Shown here piece after piece: positions 35,217-43,057 of a stretch of 64,000 nt of DNA. Each line of letters starts with the position of its first letter. The stretch's first letter is position 1. Source of the DNA: Lyngbya sp. CCAP 1446/10 (lineage in GTDB: Bacteria; Cyanobacteriota; Cyanobacteriia; Cyanobacteriales; Microcoleaceae); contig NZ_JAIGNI010000004.1 of the NCBI RefSeq assembly GCF_026130175.1, forward strand, positions 116,792 through 180,791, given 5' to 3'. A model generated the notes under the pieces. It did no database searches, was not told the origin of the DNA, and worked only from the letters and a program-made list of their open reading frames with translations. Both the position numbers and the translations under genes were made by a program.

Positions 35217-35402
35217 ATGACAGAATCACAGAAATTTTATATTGTCAAACGTCCTGCTGGCAATTGCGAGATTTTACCCATCGCCCAAATCGAACAGCAA
35301 AGCCCCACTATTATAGAACAGTGGGGCCCTTATGATTCTGCTGAAGATGCGATCGCCCGACGCATCGGATTAATTCGTGCCCGAAAATGTCAACCGCAAT
35401 AA
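35217..35402 (+). CDS. Small hypothetical protein, 61 aa
   Basis: The likely start is ATG 35217 (MTESQKFYIVKRPAGNCEIL); a TTG frame extends back to 35202. The protein continues PIAQIEQQSPTIIEQWGPYD and ends in AEDAIARRIGLIRARKCQPQ, with a short beta-rich first half and a helical basic second half. Similar small proteins of unknown role are known in cyanobacteria. It reads away from the preceding copper ATPase gene and converges with ctpA. Confidence 0.6.
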   Translation: MTESQKFYIVKRPAGNCEILPIAQIEQQSPTIIEQWGPYDSAEDAIARRIGLIRARKCQPQ

Positions 35403-35423
35403 ATCAGATTCCATAAACCGTTC

Positions 35424-35478
35424 GATTGTTCGGACTTTAGTCCTTCAAAACTTGGAAATGACTGAAGTCCGAACGATC
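35424..35478. terminator. Inverted repeat between convergent genes
   Basis: Arms GATTGTTCGGACTT (35424-35437) and AAGTCCGAACGATC (35465-35478) pair over 14 bp with one mismatch. They sit between the small + gene and the C-terminal protease (-), so a bidirectional terminator is plausible. Confidence 0.5.
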
Positions 35479-35485
35479 AAACTTG

Positions 35486-36862
35486 CTACTTAGATTTAGA
35501 AGGTGTCGGACTCGGTTTGGCCTGCGCCGCAGTCGGTTTAGGTGACGCAGCCTTCGGTTTCGACTCAGCCTTATCGTTCCCGGTTTTACCAGTAACTTGC
35601 TTTGTCAAAACTTCCAAAGCTTTCGCGTACTGCGGATCTGCCGTCGTAGCAATTTTATCGCGATCGCGCCGCAACTCCTGTTTTTGAGCATCAGTGAGTT
35701 CAACCACAAAATCCGGTTTAATTCCCATGTGATTGATATCGGTGCCATTGGGAGTAAAATACTTGGCAATTGTCACCGCCAAACCGGAACCATTTCCCAC
35801 GCCGCGTACTGACTGAACTAAACCCTTACCAAAGGTTTTAGTTCCCACCAAAACCGCGCGCTTGTTGTCTTGCAAAGCACCGGATAGAATCTCGCTAGCA
35901 CTTGCTGAACCGCCGTCTACGAGTACAACTAAGGGTTTGTCGGTGATCTCTCCCTTGTTTGCAGTTTGTTTGTCTGCTTCACCGACGCGATCAACCGTTG
36001 AGACGATCGTACCTTCTTTGAGCCACATCCGAGCAATTTCAATACTGCCGTAGAGCAAGCCGCCGGGATTTGAGCGCAAGTCTAGGATGTAGCCCGTCAC
36101 CTTTTTCTGTTCCAAATCCTTAATTGCCGATCGCATTTCCGATGCAGCATTGGCGCTAAACTGATTTAAGCGAATATAGCCGATTTCGCCGATCGGGCTT
36201 TTCTGCACCGACTTCCGCACGGGATGAATTTCAATTTTCGCGCGTTTCAGCTTAAATTGTAATTCCTTGGTATCCCGCAAAATAGTCAGCGTCACCTCAG
36301 TATTCGCCTGGCCGCGAATCAAACTTACCGCTTGATTCGTATCCATGCCTTCCGTGCTCTTGCCGTCAATCTTAGTAATGATATCTTTTGCTAGAATACC
36401 AGCAGTAAAAGCCGGAGTATCCTCAATGGGAGAAATCACCACCAACTTCTTAGTTTTCTCATCTTGAGTTAATTGAATCCCGACTCCAATCAACTCCCCA
36501 GAAGTTTCAACCTGCATATTTTTGAACTCTTCAGGGTTCATAAACCGCGTGTAAGGATCATCAAGCTTCTTCAGCATTTCGCGAATTGCCTTATAAGCTT
36601 CCTCATCGCTGGTATAAGTCCGGTTCAAATAATCATTTCGCACCGCTTTCCAGTCAACCTGGTTAAAAGTGCCATCAACATAACTTTTGTCAATAATCTG
36701 CCAAACTTCATCAACCAACTCTTTAGGACTTCCCCGAAAAGAAGCCAGAGATTTAGAACTGCAACCAGTGTTGACAAGAGTTACAGCAGTGAGTGCAACT
36801 GCTGTAGCACTTAGAATAAGGCCTCGTTTTGTTATAACCATTTGTCTGACGCGCCGGAGCAA
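35486..36862 (-). CDS. Carboxyl-terminal processing protease (S41)
   Basis: This 458-residue S41A-family protease is exported; CtpA-type members in cyanobacteria process the D1 precursor of photosystem II, and others degrade envelope proteins. The N-terminus has a signal/lipobox-like VTLVNTGCSS. A PDZ domain runs from about 105 to 185. The catalytic Ser is in GGSASASEILSGAL (about residue 320) and the Lys in TKTFGKGLVQSV (about 342). The C-terminus is a Lys/Ser/Pro-rich tail (KAASPKPTAAQAKPSPTPSK). Which ctp paralogue this is cannot be decided without alignment. Confidence 0.92.
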   Translation of the reverse strand: MLRRVRQMVITKRGLILSATAVALTAVTLVNTGCSSKSLASFRGSPKELVDEVWQIIDKSYVDGTFNQVDWKAVRNDYLNRTYTSDEEAYKAIREMLKKLDDPYTRFMNPEEFKNMQVETSGELIGVGIQLTQDEKTKKLVVISPIEDTPAFTAGILAKDIITKIDGKSTEGMDTNQAVSLIRGQANTEVTLTILRDTKELQFKLKRAKIEIHPVRKSVQKSPIGEIGYIRLNQFSANAASEMRSAIKDLEQKKVTGYILDLRSNPGGLLYGSIEIARMWLKEGTIVSTVDRVGEADKQTANKGEITDKPLVVLVDGGSASASEILSGALQDNKRAVLVGTKTFGKGLVQSVRGVGNGSGLAVTIAKYFTPNGTDINHMGIKPDFVVELTDAQKQELRRDRDKIATTADPQYAKALEVLTKQVTGKTGNDKAESKPKAASPKPTAAQAKPSPTPSKSK

Positions 36863-37279
36863 AAGATTTCAGAATAATCACGCCCAATCTAACACAGGCA
36901 AGGCTTGGTCGGATTTTGGATACATATTTATTCAACTTTGCCAAGTTGTATTCCCGAAGCCGAGGCTGCCGCGCCTGAATGCGGACGCGGGTGTAGGGGA
37001 TGGATTTGCAAATGCCTAGAATCCTTTGTATATCTGCTGCACAAGTCTCGATCCCCTAAATCCCCCTTAAGAAGGGGGACTTTGAGAAGACTTTCTTGTC
37101 CCCCCCTCTTCTTAAAGGGGGCTAGGGGGACTTTGATCGCTCTTGTCCCCCCCTTCTTAAGGGGGGCTAGGGGGGATCTGGCCTCGGATAAAAGCGAGAT
37201 TTTTCAACGGTTTCAGGCGATTGTTGACACCAATGGCTTTGAGCATCGCCCCAAACCCCAAAACTAAATCCAGTAAAAC
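36863..37279. other. Intergenic region with a C-rich MITE-like repeat
   Basis: No gene is supported here. The interval 37046-37179 is one copy of a repeat that starts GATCCCCTAAATCCCCCTTA and ends AAGGGGGGCTAGGGGGGATC, with an internal AAGAAGGGGGACTTTG; the ends are partly complementary. It recurs at 51977-52096. Confidence 0.6.
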
Positions 37280-38503
37280 TTACTCAGGTTCAACCCAGCG
37301 ATCGTCCGACTTAATCAAATCAATCAATTCTGCCACACCCTGAGACTCAGGAACCTTCTTAATCTCATCCCGGCCACGGTACAGAGAAATATAACCCGGT
37401 TGCTTCCCGACATAGCCGTAGTCAGCATCAGCCATTTCTCCAGGCCCATTGACAATACAGCCCATAACTGCAATATCCAAACCAGTGAGATGCTTCGTCG
37501 CCTCCCTCACTTTGTGGAGCACATCCTCCAGATTAAACAAAGTGCGGCCGCAGGAAGGACAAGCCACATACTCAACCATCGTTTTCCGCAATCCCAAAGC
37601 TTGCAGAATGCTGTAACAGACAGGAATCTCCTTTTCCGGCGCCTCTGTCAGCGAGACGCGAATCGTGTCGCCGATACCGTCAGCCAACAGCGGGGCGATA
37701 CCAGCCGTGGATTTAATGCGGCCGTATTCGCCATCCCCAGCTTCCGTAACGCCCAAATGCAGCGGGTAATCCATCCCCAATTCGTCCATCCGGTACGCCA
37801 TCAAGCGGTAAGCAGCCACCATCACCGGCGCGCGGGAAGCTTTCAGGGAAATCACGATGTTGCGGAAGTCGAGGGATTCGCAAATTTTGATAAATTCCAG
37901 GGCCGATTCCACCATACCTTCGGGGGTGTCGCCGTAGGTAAACAGCATCCGTTCGGCGAGGGAACCGTGATTAACGCCGATTCGCAAAGCTTTACCTTGA
38001 TCGCGCAGGGAAATCACCAGAGGTTCGAGGGTTTCGCGGATTTTTTCGCCAATTTCCGCGAATTCCGCATCAGTGTATTCAGTTCTGTCAGCTTTCGGCT
38101 TCTCGAACACGTAAAGTCCCGGATTGATTCTCACTTTGTCTACGTGTTTGGCGACTTCGAGGGCAATTTTCATCCCGTTGTGGTGGACATCAGCAACCAG
38201 GGGCACGGTTTGGTAGGTTTCTTGCAATTTTTGCTTAATTTCGGCTAAAGCTTTAGCGTGGGCCATGCTGGGCACGGTAACGCGGACGATTTCGCAGCCA
38301 ATCTCGTGCAATCGCCGAATTCCTGCGACTGATCCGTCGATGTCGAGGGTGTCTTCGTTAATCATCGATTGTACGACGACTGGGTTGCCTCCGCCGATCG
38401 TGATGCTGCCGACTTTGACGGGACGGGTTTTGCGGCGTTTGATGCTGGTGTCGAAAATTGGTTGGCTGGATGCGGTTTTAGTTGGATTCGGCAGAGTTTG
38501 CAT
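37280..38503 (-). CDS. ispG: (E)-4-hydroxy-3-methylbut-2-enyl-diphosphate synthase
   Basis: IspG (GcpE) carries out the penultimate step of the MEP isoprenoid pathway, converting MEcPP to HMBPP with a [4Fe-4S] cluster. The 407 residues are the cyanobacterial length. Visible are [63 protein letters not shown], the cluster Cys pair in [12 protein letters not shown], and the third Cys with the NGPGE motif ([18 protein letters not shown]). The start at 38503 fits the length. Electrons in cyanobacteria come from ferredoxin (family knowledge). Confidence 0.97.
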   Translation of the reverse strand: MQTLPNPTKTASSQPIFDTSIKRRKTRPVKVGSITIGGGNPVVVQSMINEDTLDIDGSVAGIRRLHEIGCEIVRVTVPSMAHAKALAEIKQKLQETYQTVPLVADVHHNGMKIALEVAKHVDKVRINPGLYVFEKPKADRTEYTDAEFAEIGEKIRETLEPLVISLRDQGKALRIGVNHGSLAERMLFTYGDTPEGMVESALEFIKICESLDFRNIVISLKASRAPVMVAAYRLMAYRMDELGMDYPLHLGVTEAGDGEYGRIKSTAGIAPLLADGIGDTIRVSLTEAPEKEIPVCYSILQALGLRKTMVEYVACPSCGRTLFNLEDVLHKVREATKHLTGLDIAVMGCIVNGPGEMADADYGYVGKQPGYISLYRGRDEIKKVPESQGVAELIDLIKSDDRWVEPE

Positions 38504-38732
38504 AGTTGATTGGTAGAGTTTTGTTACGAAGGTCTATAAAATTGTGTCTGCTGTTTTTTAGGTTGCCATAGAAAGGGTCTGTTTGGACAAACAGGTTGAT
38601 CGAACTAAAAGCCAACCATCACCGGGAAGGCGAACTGAAGTTGAATCCGTGCAACTAAACCCAACCTACAAAATACAGTTAAGATACAGGCTAGGCTGAG
38701 ATAAACCTTGATATTGGTTGGCGGTGAGGGGA

Positions 38733-40100
38733 ATGGTTTGGACACCGGGGCAGCGGTTAAATGGCGATCGGTATATCATTGAAGGCAAGTTAGGTGAGGG
38801 CGGCTTTGGGGTCACGTACCTAGCGCAGAAGGCGCAAAACAGGCAGCGGGTTGTCATCAAAACGCTGAAAGATGAATTATTGAGCGATCGAAATTTTGCC
38901 TGGTATCGGGACAAATTCCGGGATGAGGCGCTACTGCTATCTTTGTGCAAACATCCCAATATTGTGCAAATAGACAACTATTTCATTGATGGTGATTTGC
39001 CCTGTATTGCAATGGAATATGTGGCAGGAGAAGATTTGTGGAAATTGGTAGAAAAGCGCGGTATTCTGTGGGAAACCGAAGCTTTAAACTACATCCGCAA
39101 AGTGGGAGAAGCCGTAATAGTAGTTCACGAAAAAGGTTTGCTACATCGGGATATCAAGCCACAAAACATTATGGTACGCGACAATTTTGATGCAGTTTTG
39201 ATTGACTTTGGTTTGGCACGGGGATTTATTCCAGATCGCACTCAGCAAATGACTGTTGGATTAACACCTGGTTTTGCGCCTCCCGAACAGTACGGGGAAA
39301 TGGGCAGATTTGCTGAGTACACAGATGTTTATGCTCTGGCGGCAACGCTATACTATATGCTAACGAGAACACCACCAACTGCTGCATTTATGAGGGCTTT
39401 AAATCATCCTTTAAAGCCGCCGTTTAAAATTAATCCTAATATTAGCGATGCGGTGCATCGAGCAATTCTTAAAGGGATGGAAATGGATGAGACAAAGCGC
39501 CCTCAGTCGGTGGAAAAATGGTTGGCTATACTTCCACAAGCCACCATTGGCAATTGGGGACAAAGAGGGGGTGTTTTGCCAACGATTCCTAGCCCACAGC
39601 CAGCGCCACAACCTGTAAATTTAATTTCAGCAAAAGGAGTTGATTATCGTCAACTCGATCGGCTGTTGGCTAGCGGAAAATGGAAAGAGGCGGATGAGGA
39701 AACTGCGAATAAGATGCTGGAGGTAGCGGGGAGAACAGAGGAAGGCTGGCTGAGAAGTGAAGATATCGATCGATTTCCCTGTGCAGACTTGCGAACTATT
39801 GACCAACTTTGGGTAAAATACAGTAATGGACGTTTCGGCTTTTCGGTACAGAAACGCATCTATGAAAGTCTGGGGGGAACTGGGAAAGATGATGAGAAAA
39901 TTTGGAAAGCTTTTGGCGATCGGGTAGGTTGGCGCGTGAATAAAGAATGGTTGTACTACAACGATTTAAAATTTAACACCAAAGCACAAGAGGGGCACCT
40001 CCCAAGAATGGGTTTGAGTGTGGGGGGGAGGTTTGGACTGTTGCGGATTAGGGTGGGGTACTCTTCTCTCGCGTCGAGACTTGTAGAGTGTAACATCTAA
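38733..40100 (+). CDS. Serine/threonine protein kinase with C-terminal GUN4 domain
   Basis: The ATG at 38733 starts MVWTPGQRLNGDRYIIEGKL; a TTG-initiated frame opens 15 bp earlier. Residues 10-275 form a Hanks-type kinase: LGEGGFGVTYLAQ, Lys in VVIKTLKDELL, HRDIKPQNIMV, DFGLARGF, PEQYGEMGRF and the activation segment. A Pro-rich linker (about 280-300, TIPSPQPAPQPV) leads to a GUN4-like domain (about 305-455): DYRQLDRLLASGKWKEADEE, and LWVKYSNGRFGFSVQKRIYE. GUN4 binds tetrapyrroles, so the domain could sense porphyrin or bilin levels, but that is inference. There is no membrane helix. Confidence 0.92.
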   Translation: MVWTPGQRLNGDRYIIEGKLGEGGFGVTYLAQKAQNRQRVVIKTLKDELLSDRNFAWYRDKFRDEALLLSLCKHPNIVQIDNYFIDGDLPCIAMEYVAGEDLWKLVEKRGILWETEALNYIRKVGEAVIVVHEKGLLHRDIKPQNIMVRDNFDAVLIDFGLARGFIPDRTQQMTVGLTPGFAPPEQYGEMGRFAEYTDVYALAATLYYMLTRTPPTAAFMRALNHPLKPPFKINPNISDAVHRAILKGMEMDETKRPQSVEKWLAILPQATIGNWGQRGGVLPTIPSPQPAPQPVNLISAKGVDYRQLDRLLASGKWKEADEETANKMLEVAGRTEEGWLRSEDIDRFPCADLRTIDQLWVKYSNGRFGFSVQKRIYESLGGTGKDDEKIWKAFGDRVGWRVNKEWLYYNDLKFNTKAQEGHLPRMGLSVGGRFGLLRIRVGYSSLASRLVECNI

Positions 40101-40244
40101 GGGTTACAGGGTTTCGTGAAGATTTATGACAGAGGCTTAAACCACGAAACTGCGCCACTTCTAGGTTTCCGATACCGGGCACTGGCCGGACTCAAATAAA
40201 AGGCTACCAGCGACACTAATTGTTAACATAATGTTTGATGTCGA

Positions 40245-40475
40245 ATGAACTTTCAAATTATCGGAAACATTACTAATATTCAAACAATAGCAGTTGGCAA
40301 CTCAATTCGGGAAGTAGAACGTTTGCAGAAAAATTATGGCAATGGACGTTGGAGAAAACTCAAAGGAATTGCAACAATTATCCTGACTGATGGTACAGCC
40401 TGCGAAGCTGAGTTACATTGGTACGAAGCACACGGCATTGGGAAAAAAGAAATCAAAATCAAATATATTTTATAG
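40245..40475 (+). CDS. Small hypothetical protein, 76 aa
   Basis: The protein begins MNFQIIGNITNIQTIAVGNS and has a beta-rich first half, a basic helix (REVERLQKNYGNGRWRKLKG), and a beta segment ending ELHWYEAHGIGKKEIKIKYIL. The length and layout resemble short cyanobacterial proteins whose genes lie near toxin-antitoxin or Uma2 genes, but the function is not recognised. It lies 9 bp upstream of the next gene on the same strand, so both probably share a transcript. Confidence 0.6.
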   Translation: MNFQIIGNITNIQTIAVGNSIREVERLQKNYGNGRWRKLKGIATIILTDGTACEAELHWYEAHGIGKKEIKIKYIL

Positions 40476-40483
40476 GAGGAGGC

Positions 40484-40708
40484 ATGAATCCCCATAACTT
40501 AGAAACACAATTTGTAGTTTGCATTAACAATCAAGACTATCAAGCATCCTTGGAAGTGCGAAAAATTTATCGAATCATACCCGATAATCGCGCTGCGGAA
40601 CATCAATATATCCGAGTTATTGATGAATCAGGAGAAGATTATTTGTATCCAGTCTCATATTTCGTGCCGATAGAATTGCCGAAAGCCGTAGAAGCAGTAT
40701 TTGCATAG
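40484..40708 (+). CDS. Small hypothetical protein, 74 aa (parent copy of a duplicated gene)
   Basis: The ATG at 40484 has a strong binding site (ATAGGAGGAGGC) ahead. The protein reads MNPHNLETQFVVCINNQDYQ, then RKIYRIIPDNRAAEHQYIRV, IDESGEDYLYPVSYFVPIEL, and ends PKAVEAVFA. It has no recognised domain. A fragment of the same gene, about 90% identical in DNA, occurs at 42626-42752. It probably belongs with the 40245 gene as a two-gene transcript directly before the MazEF-like pair. Confidence 0.65.
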   Translation: MNPHNLETQFVVCINNQDYQASLEVRKIYRIIPDNRAAEHQYIRVIDESGEDYLYPVSYFVPIELPKAVEAVFA

Positions 40709-40830
40709 ACAAAGGTTATGTAAGGGCGGATTCACGAACATCTATGTCGATGAATAGCAATTTAAATAAACCCACCCCCGCCCAATATTGTGTTACAATA
40801 AATAAACCTGAGTGTTAACATCGCAAATGT

Positions 40831-41079
40831 ATGACAGCCAAAATACACATCAGCAAATTAGGTAATTCCTTGGCTTTGCCAATACCAGACTACATAGTAA
40901 AGTTTTTCAACCTTAAAGCCGAAGATTCAGTAATTTGCAGCATAGAAAATGGGAAACTGGTCATAGAGCCTGTAAATAATAAAATATCAAAGTATACCCT
41001 AGATGAATTATTGGCAGGCGAAATAGAATCTAGCGAAGAAGTCTCTTGGGGAAAACCAGAAGGAGAGGAAGTTTGGTAA
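40831..41079 (+). CDS. MazE/AbrB-type antitoxin
   Basis: The 82-residue protein has a swapped-hairpin AbrB-type N-terminal domain: MTAKIHISKLGNSLALPIPD and FFNLKAEDSVICSIENGKLV. The C-terminal half (YTLDELLAGEIESSEEVSWG) is acidic and probably binds the toxin. It overlaps the following toxin gene by 7 bp. Family knowledge: MazE-type antitoxins neutralise MazF-type ribonucleases and repress their operon. The toxin gene directly follows, which supports a MazEF-like module. Confidence 0.88.
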   Translation: MTAKIHISKLGNSLALPIPDYIVKFFNLKAEDSVICSIENGKLVIEPVNNKISKYTLDELLAGEIESSEEVSWGKPEGEEVW

Positions 41080-41426
41080 ACTATATCCCCGAACGAGGTC
41101 ATTTTATTCGCCTCAATTTTGACCCTCAAGCAGGACACGAACAAATGGGGACTAGGCCTGCACTGGTGGTGAGTCAAACTAAATTTAACCGAAAAATGGG
41201 GTTTGTGTTCGTCTGTCCCATTAGCAACACACAACGCAAAAATCCGTTTTATGTTCCCATTCCAGAAGGTGAAGCGATAACAGGTGTAATTATGACGGAT
41301 CAACTGCGTTCTCTAGATTATCGCGCAAGGCAGGCAAGTTTTCTTAGTGAATGTCCAGAAAATATAATTGAGGAAGTCTTGAGGCGAATTCAACCTATTT
41401 TGTTTGAGAATGTGACTGTTGATTAA
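41073..41426 (+). CDS. MazF/PemK-type endoribonuclease toxin
   Basis: The start is placed at TTG 41073 because AGGAGAGGAAG lies just upstream and the antitoxin stop overlaps here; the frame is open back to 41046. The 117-residue protein shows NYIPERGHFIRLNFDPQAGH, GTRPALVVSQTKFN, VCPISNTQRKNPFYVPI, GVIMTDQLRSLDYRARQASF and LRRIQPILF. Residues of PemK/MazF toxins that face RNA (the GTRPALV and DQLRSLD blocks) are kept. It follows a MazE-like antitoxin and probably cleaves mRNA at specific sites when free. Confidence 0.88.
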   Translation: MVNYIPERGHFIRLNFDPQAGHEQMGTRPALVVSQTKFNRKMGFVFVCPISNTQRKNPFYVPIPEGEAITGVIMTDQLRSLDYRARQASFLSECPENIIEEVLRRIQPILFENVTVD

Positions 41427-41602
41427 TAGTTAATCAACAGTAAATAGGTCAGAATTAGATTTTCGGTGCTCATTGAGAATTACCACACTGACGCACCCTA
41501 CCGCTTGAGATTGCTTCACATTCGATCGCACGCCATGACATACAAAATCGCAGCTACCAGAAATGATATCATGTGACACTAAGGTTCGTACTAAATAGAG
41601 TC

Positions 41603-41941
41603 ATGGAAGTCCACAAGCGTGAAATTCAAACCTATGAAACCTTAGAGGGAAAAATCCCTTTTGAAGACTGGCTTGATGCTTTGCGCGATCGCGAAGGGAA
41701 AGCTAAAATAAAAGGTAGACTTCAGCGGGTTGCTCTTGGTAATTTAGGAGACTGTAAAGCAGTAGGAGAGGGTGTTTCCGAGTTAAAGATTGACTGCGGC
41801 CCCGGCTACCGGGTTTATTTTGCAGAAAGAGACTCAACTATTATACTCCTCCTTTGCGGTGGAGATAAAAGTACCCAAGATCGAGATATTCGCAAAGCCA
41901 AAGAATACTGGATAGAATTCAGGAGTAGAGACGATGCCTAA
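41603..41941 (+). CDS. RelE/HigB-type toxin (addiction-module killer protein)
   Basis: The start is ATG 41603; a GTG-initiated frame opens 30 bp earlier. The 112-residue protein reads KREIQTYETLEGKIPFEDWL, ALRDREGKAKIKGRLQRVAL, GNLGDCKAVGEGVSELKIDC, GPGYRVYFAERDSTIILLLC and DKSTQDRDIRKAKEYW, which matches the RelE/ParE group of addiction-module killer proteins. These toxins inhibit translation or gyrase. It overlaps the next gene by 8 bp, suggesting a coupled toxin-antitoxin pair. Confidence 0.87.
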   Translation: MEVHKREIQTYETLEGKIPFEDWLDALRDREGKAKIKGRLQRVALGNLGDCKAVGEGVSELKIDCGPGYRVYFAERDSTIILLLCGGDKSTQDRDIRKAKEYWIEFRSRDDA

Positions 41942-42284
41942 AACGCACAGTTACCATGATTATCTGATTAACTCCCTTCAAGATATTGAAGAAACTGCTG
42001 CTTATATTCAAGCAATTTTAGAAGAAAAAGCACCGGAACCTGAACTGTTACTGACGGTACTCAGAGATGTACTTAAAGCTCAAAGTCAAGTCTCTATCAT
42101 AGCTGAAGACGATTTACAAAATTGGGCTCAACTTCAAGAATTGCTGAAAGCATCAGGGGGAGAAGAGATTTACCGATTTATTGGTTTGCTGAAGGCTTTA
42201 GGATTAAAGACAGAGATTGCAGCTAGTCAAGGTAAAACACCAGAAGTATCAATAAATTCTCGTGAAGTAGGGTGCGTCAGCTAG
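41934..42284 (+). CDS. HigA-type antitoxin, degenerate C-terminus
   Basis: The 116-residue protein starts MPKTHSYHDYLINSLQDIEE and continues AAYIQAILEEKAPEPELLLT and VLRDVLKAQSQ, as in the antidote proteins paired with RelE-like killers. The usual helix-turn-helix block is not evident; RFIGLLKALGLKTEIAASQG occupies its place. The last residues (SREVGCVS) are read from a GTAGGGTGCGTCAG repeat. Toxin binding may persist, but autoregulation is uncertain. Confidence 0.75.
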   Translation: MPKTHSYHDYLINSLQDIEETAAYIQAILEEKAPEPELLLTVLRDVLKAQSQVSIIAEDDLQNWAQLQELLKASGGEEIYRFIGLLKALGLKTEIAASQGKTPEVSINSREVGCVS

Positions 42285-42331
42285 GGAGAAGGATTTGGCG
42301 TTTTGTTTCATCCTAGCGTGGAGGACTTTTA

Positions 42332-42628
42332 ATGCAAAACTTAACTCAATTAACTCAGCTTGAATTAGTGCTTCTTGAATTAGTGGCTAAAGGTCAAGGA
42401 AAGTGGAGTTGGTACGAACTCGCCAATGCACTTTCCCGTCGAGATGTACCGCGAGAACCAGACATGATGGTTGTCTTAAAAAAACTGTCTGCTGATGGCT
42501 TGGTTAAACGATATGTAGAAACAGGTTCGCCCCGCGACAGATGGGAATTGACGGCGCAAGGGTCGATTTTGCTGACAGACACAACTGCTTCTGAGCTTAC
42601 TAATTTATGCAAATATGTTGAAGTTTAA
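42332..42628 (+). CDS. Small winged-helix-like protein, 98 aa
   Basis: The sequence has a helical winged-helix look: LTQLELVLLELVAKGQGKWS, WYELANALSRRDVPREPDMM, VVLKKLSADGLVKRYVETGS and PRDRWELTAQGSILLTD, where the last two blocks resemble recognition helix and wing. The family is not certain; small regulators of this build often lie in defence or toxin islands. It has no membrane helix. The stop codon overlaps the start of the duplicated gene fragment at 42615. The gene lies 48 bp after the HigA-like gene. Confidence 0.6.
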   Translation: MQNLTQLTQLELVLLELVAKGQGKWSWYELANALSRRDVPREPDMMVVLKKLSADGLVKRYVETGSPRDRWELTAQGSILLTDTTASELTNLCKYVEV

Positions 42629-42851
42629 CTTAAAAACAACATTTGTAGTTTGCATTAACAATCAAGATTATCAAGCATCCTTAAAAGTGCGAAAAATCTA
42701 TCGAATCATACCGGATAATCGCGCTGCGGAACATCACTTGATTGGAGTTATTACCGTATTGAATTATACCCTGCTCGCGAGCGTCGCGCTTGCACTGCGC
42801 TCGGAAAAATATTATTCCGATGCAAACGGCAACAATATCATACATCTCTAA
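42615..42851 (+). pseudogene. Partial duplicate of the 40484 gene
   Basis: The first part, TTFVVCINNQDYQASLKVRK and IYRIIPDNRAAEH, matches the 40484 product closely; the second part diverges after ILGVI-like residues into HLIGVITVLNYTLLASVALA. DNA identity over 42626-42752 is about 90% by eye. The reading frame overlaps the stop of the winged-helix gene. Its last half is unlikely to be functional. The rest of the gap to 43057 contains nothing recognisable. Confidence 0.65.
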
Positions 42852-43057
42852 ATTAGAAGCGGTATGTTGTTGGGATGCGAGCCCTGTTTGAGCGCTGAAG
42901 TACAACAACTTACCTCTGCCTTCATAGACAAGATTGTAATTCTTGATCTGCTGTTGAAATACATCTGCGTTGGGCTGGGTTTATCTACCTTGAAGGAGCG
43001 GTTTTGCGATCGATCAAAGATTTATCCAATAAGTCTCAACCCATAAATCTAATCAAA

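Noticed and set aside
36905..37267. 120-codon plus-strand frame between ctpA and ispG
   Set aside because: Nearly half is C-rich repeat DNA (LFLKGARGTLIALVPPFLRG), with no independent support.
37400..38248. A 282-codon plus-strand frame opposite ispG
   Set aside because: The ispG protein on the other strand has all family motifs; the His/Phe-rich opposite frame is a shadow.
38733..40100. Possible frameshift at the end of the GUN4 domain
   Set aside because: The last residues (SSLASRLVEC) still resemble the family end in the same frame, so no frameshift is needed.
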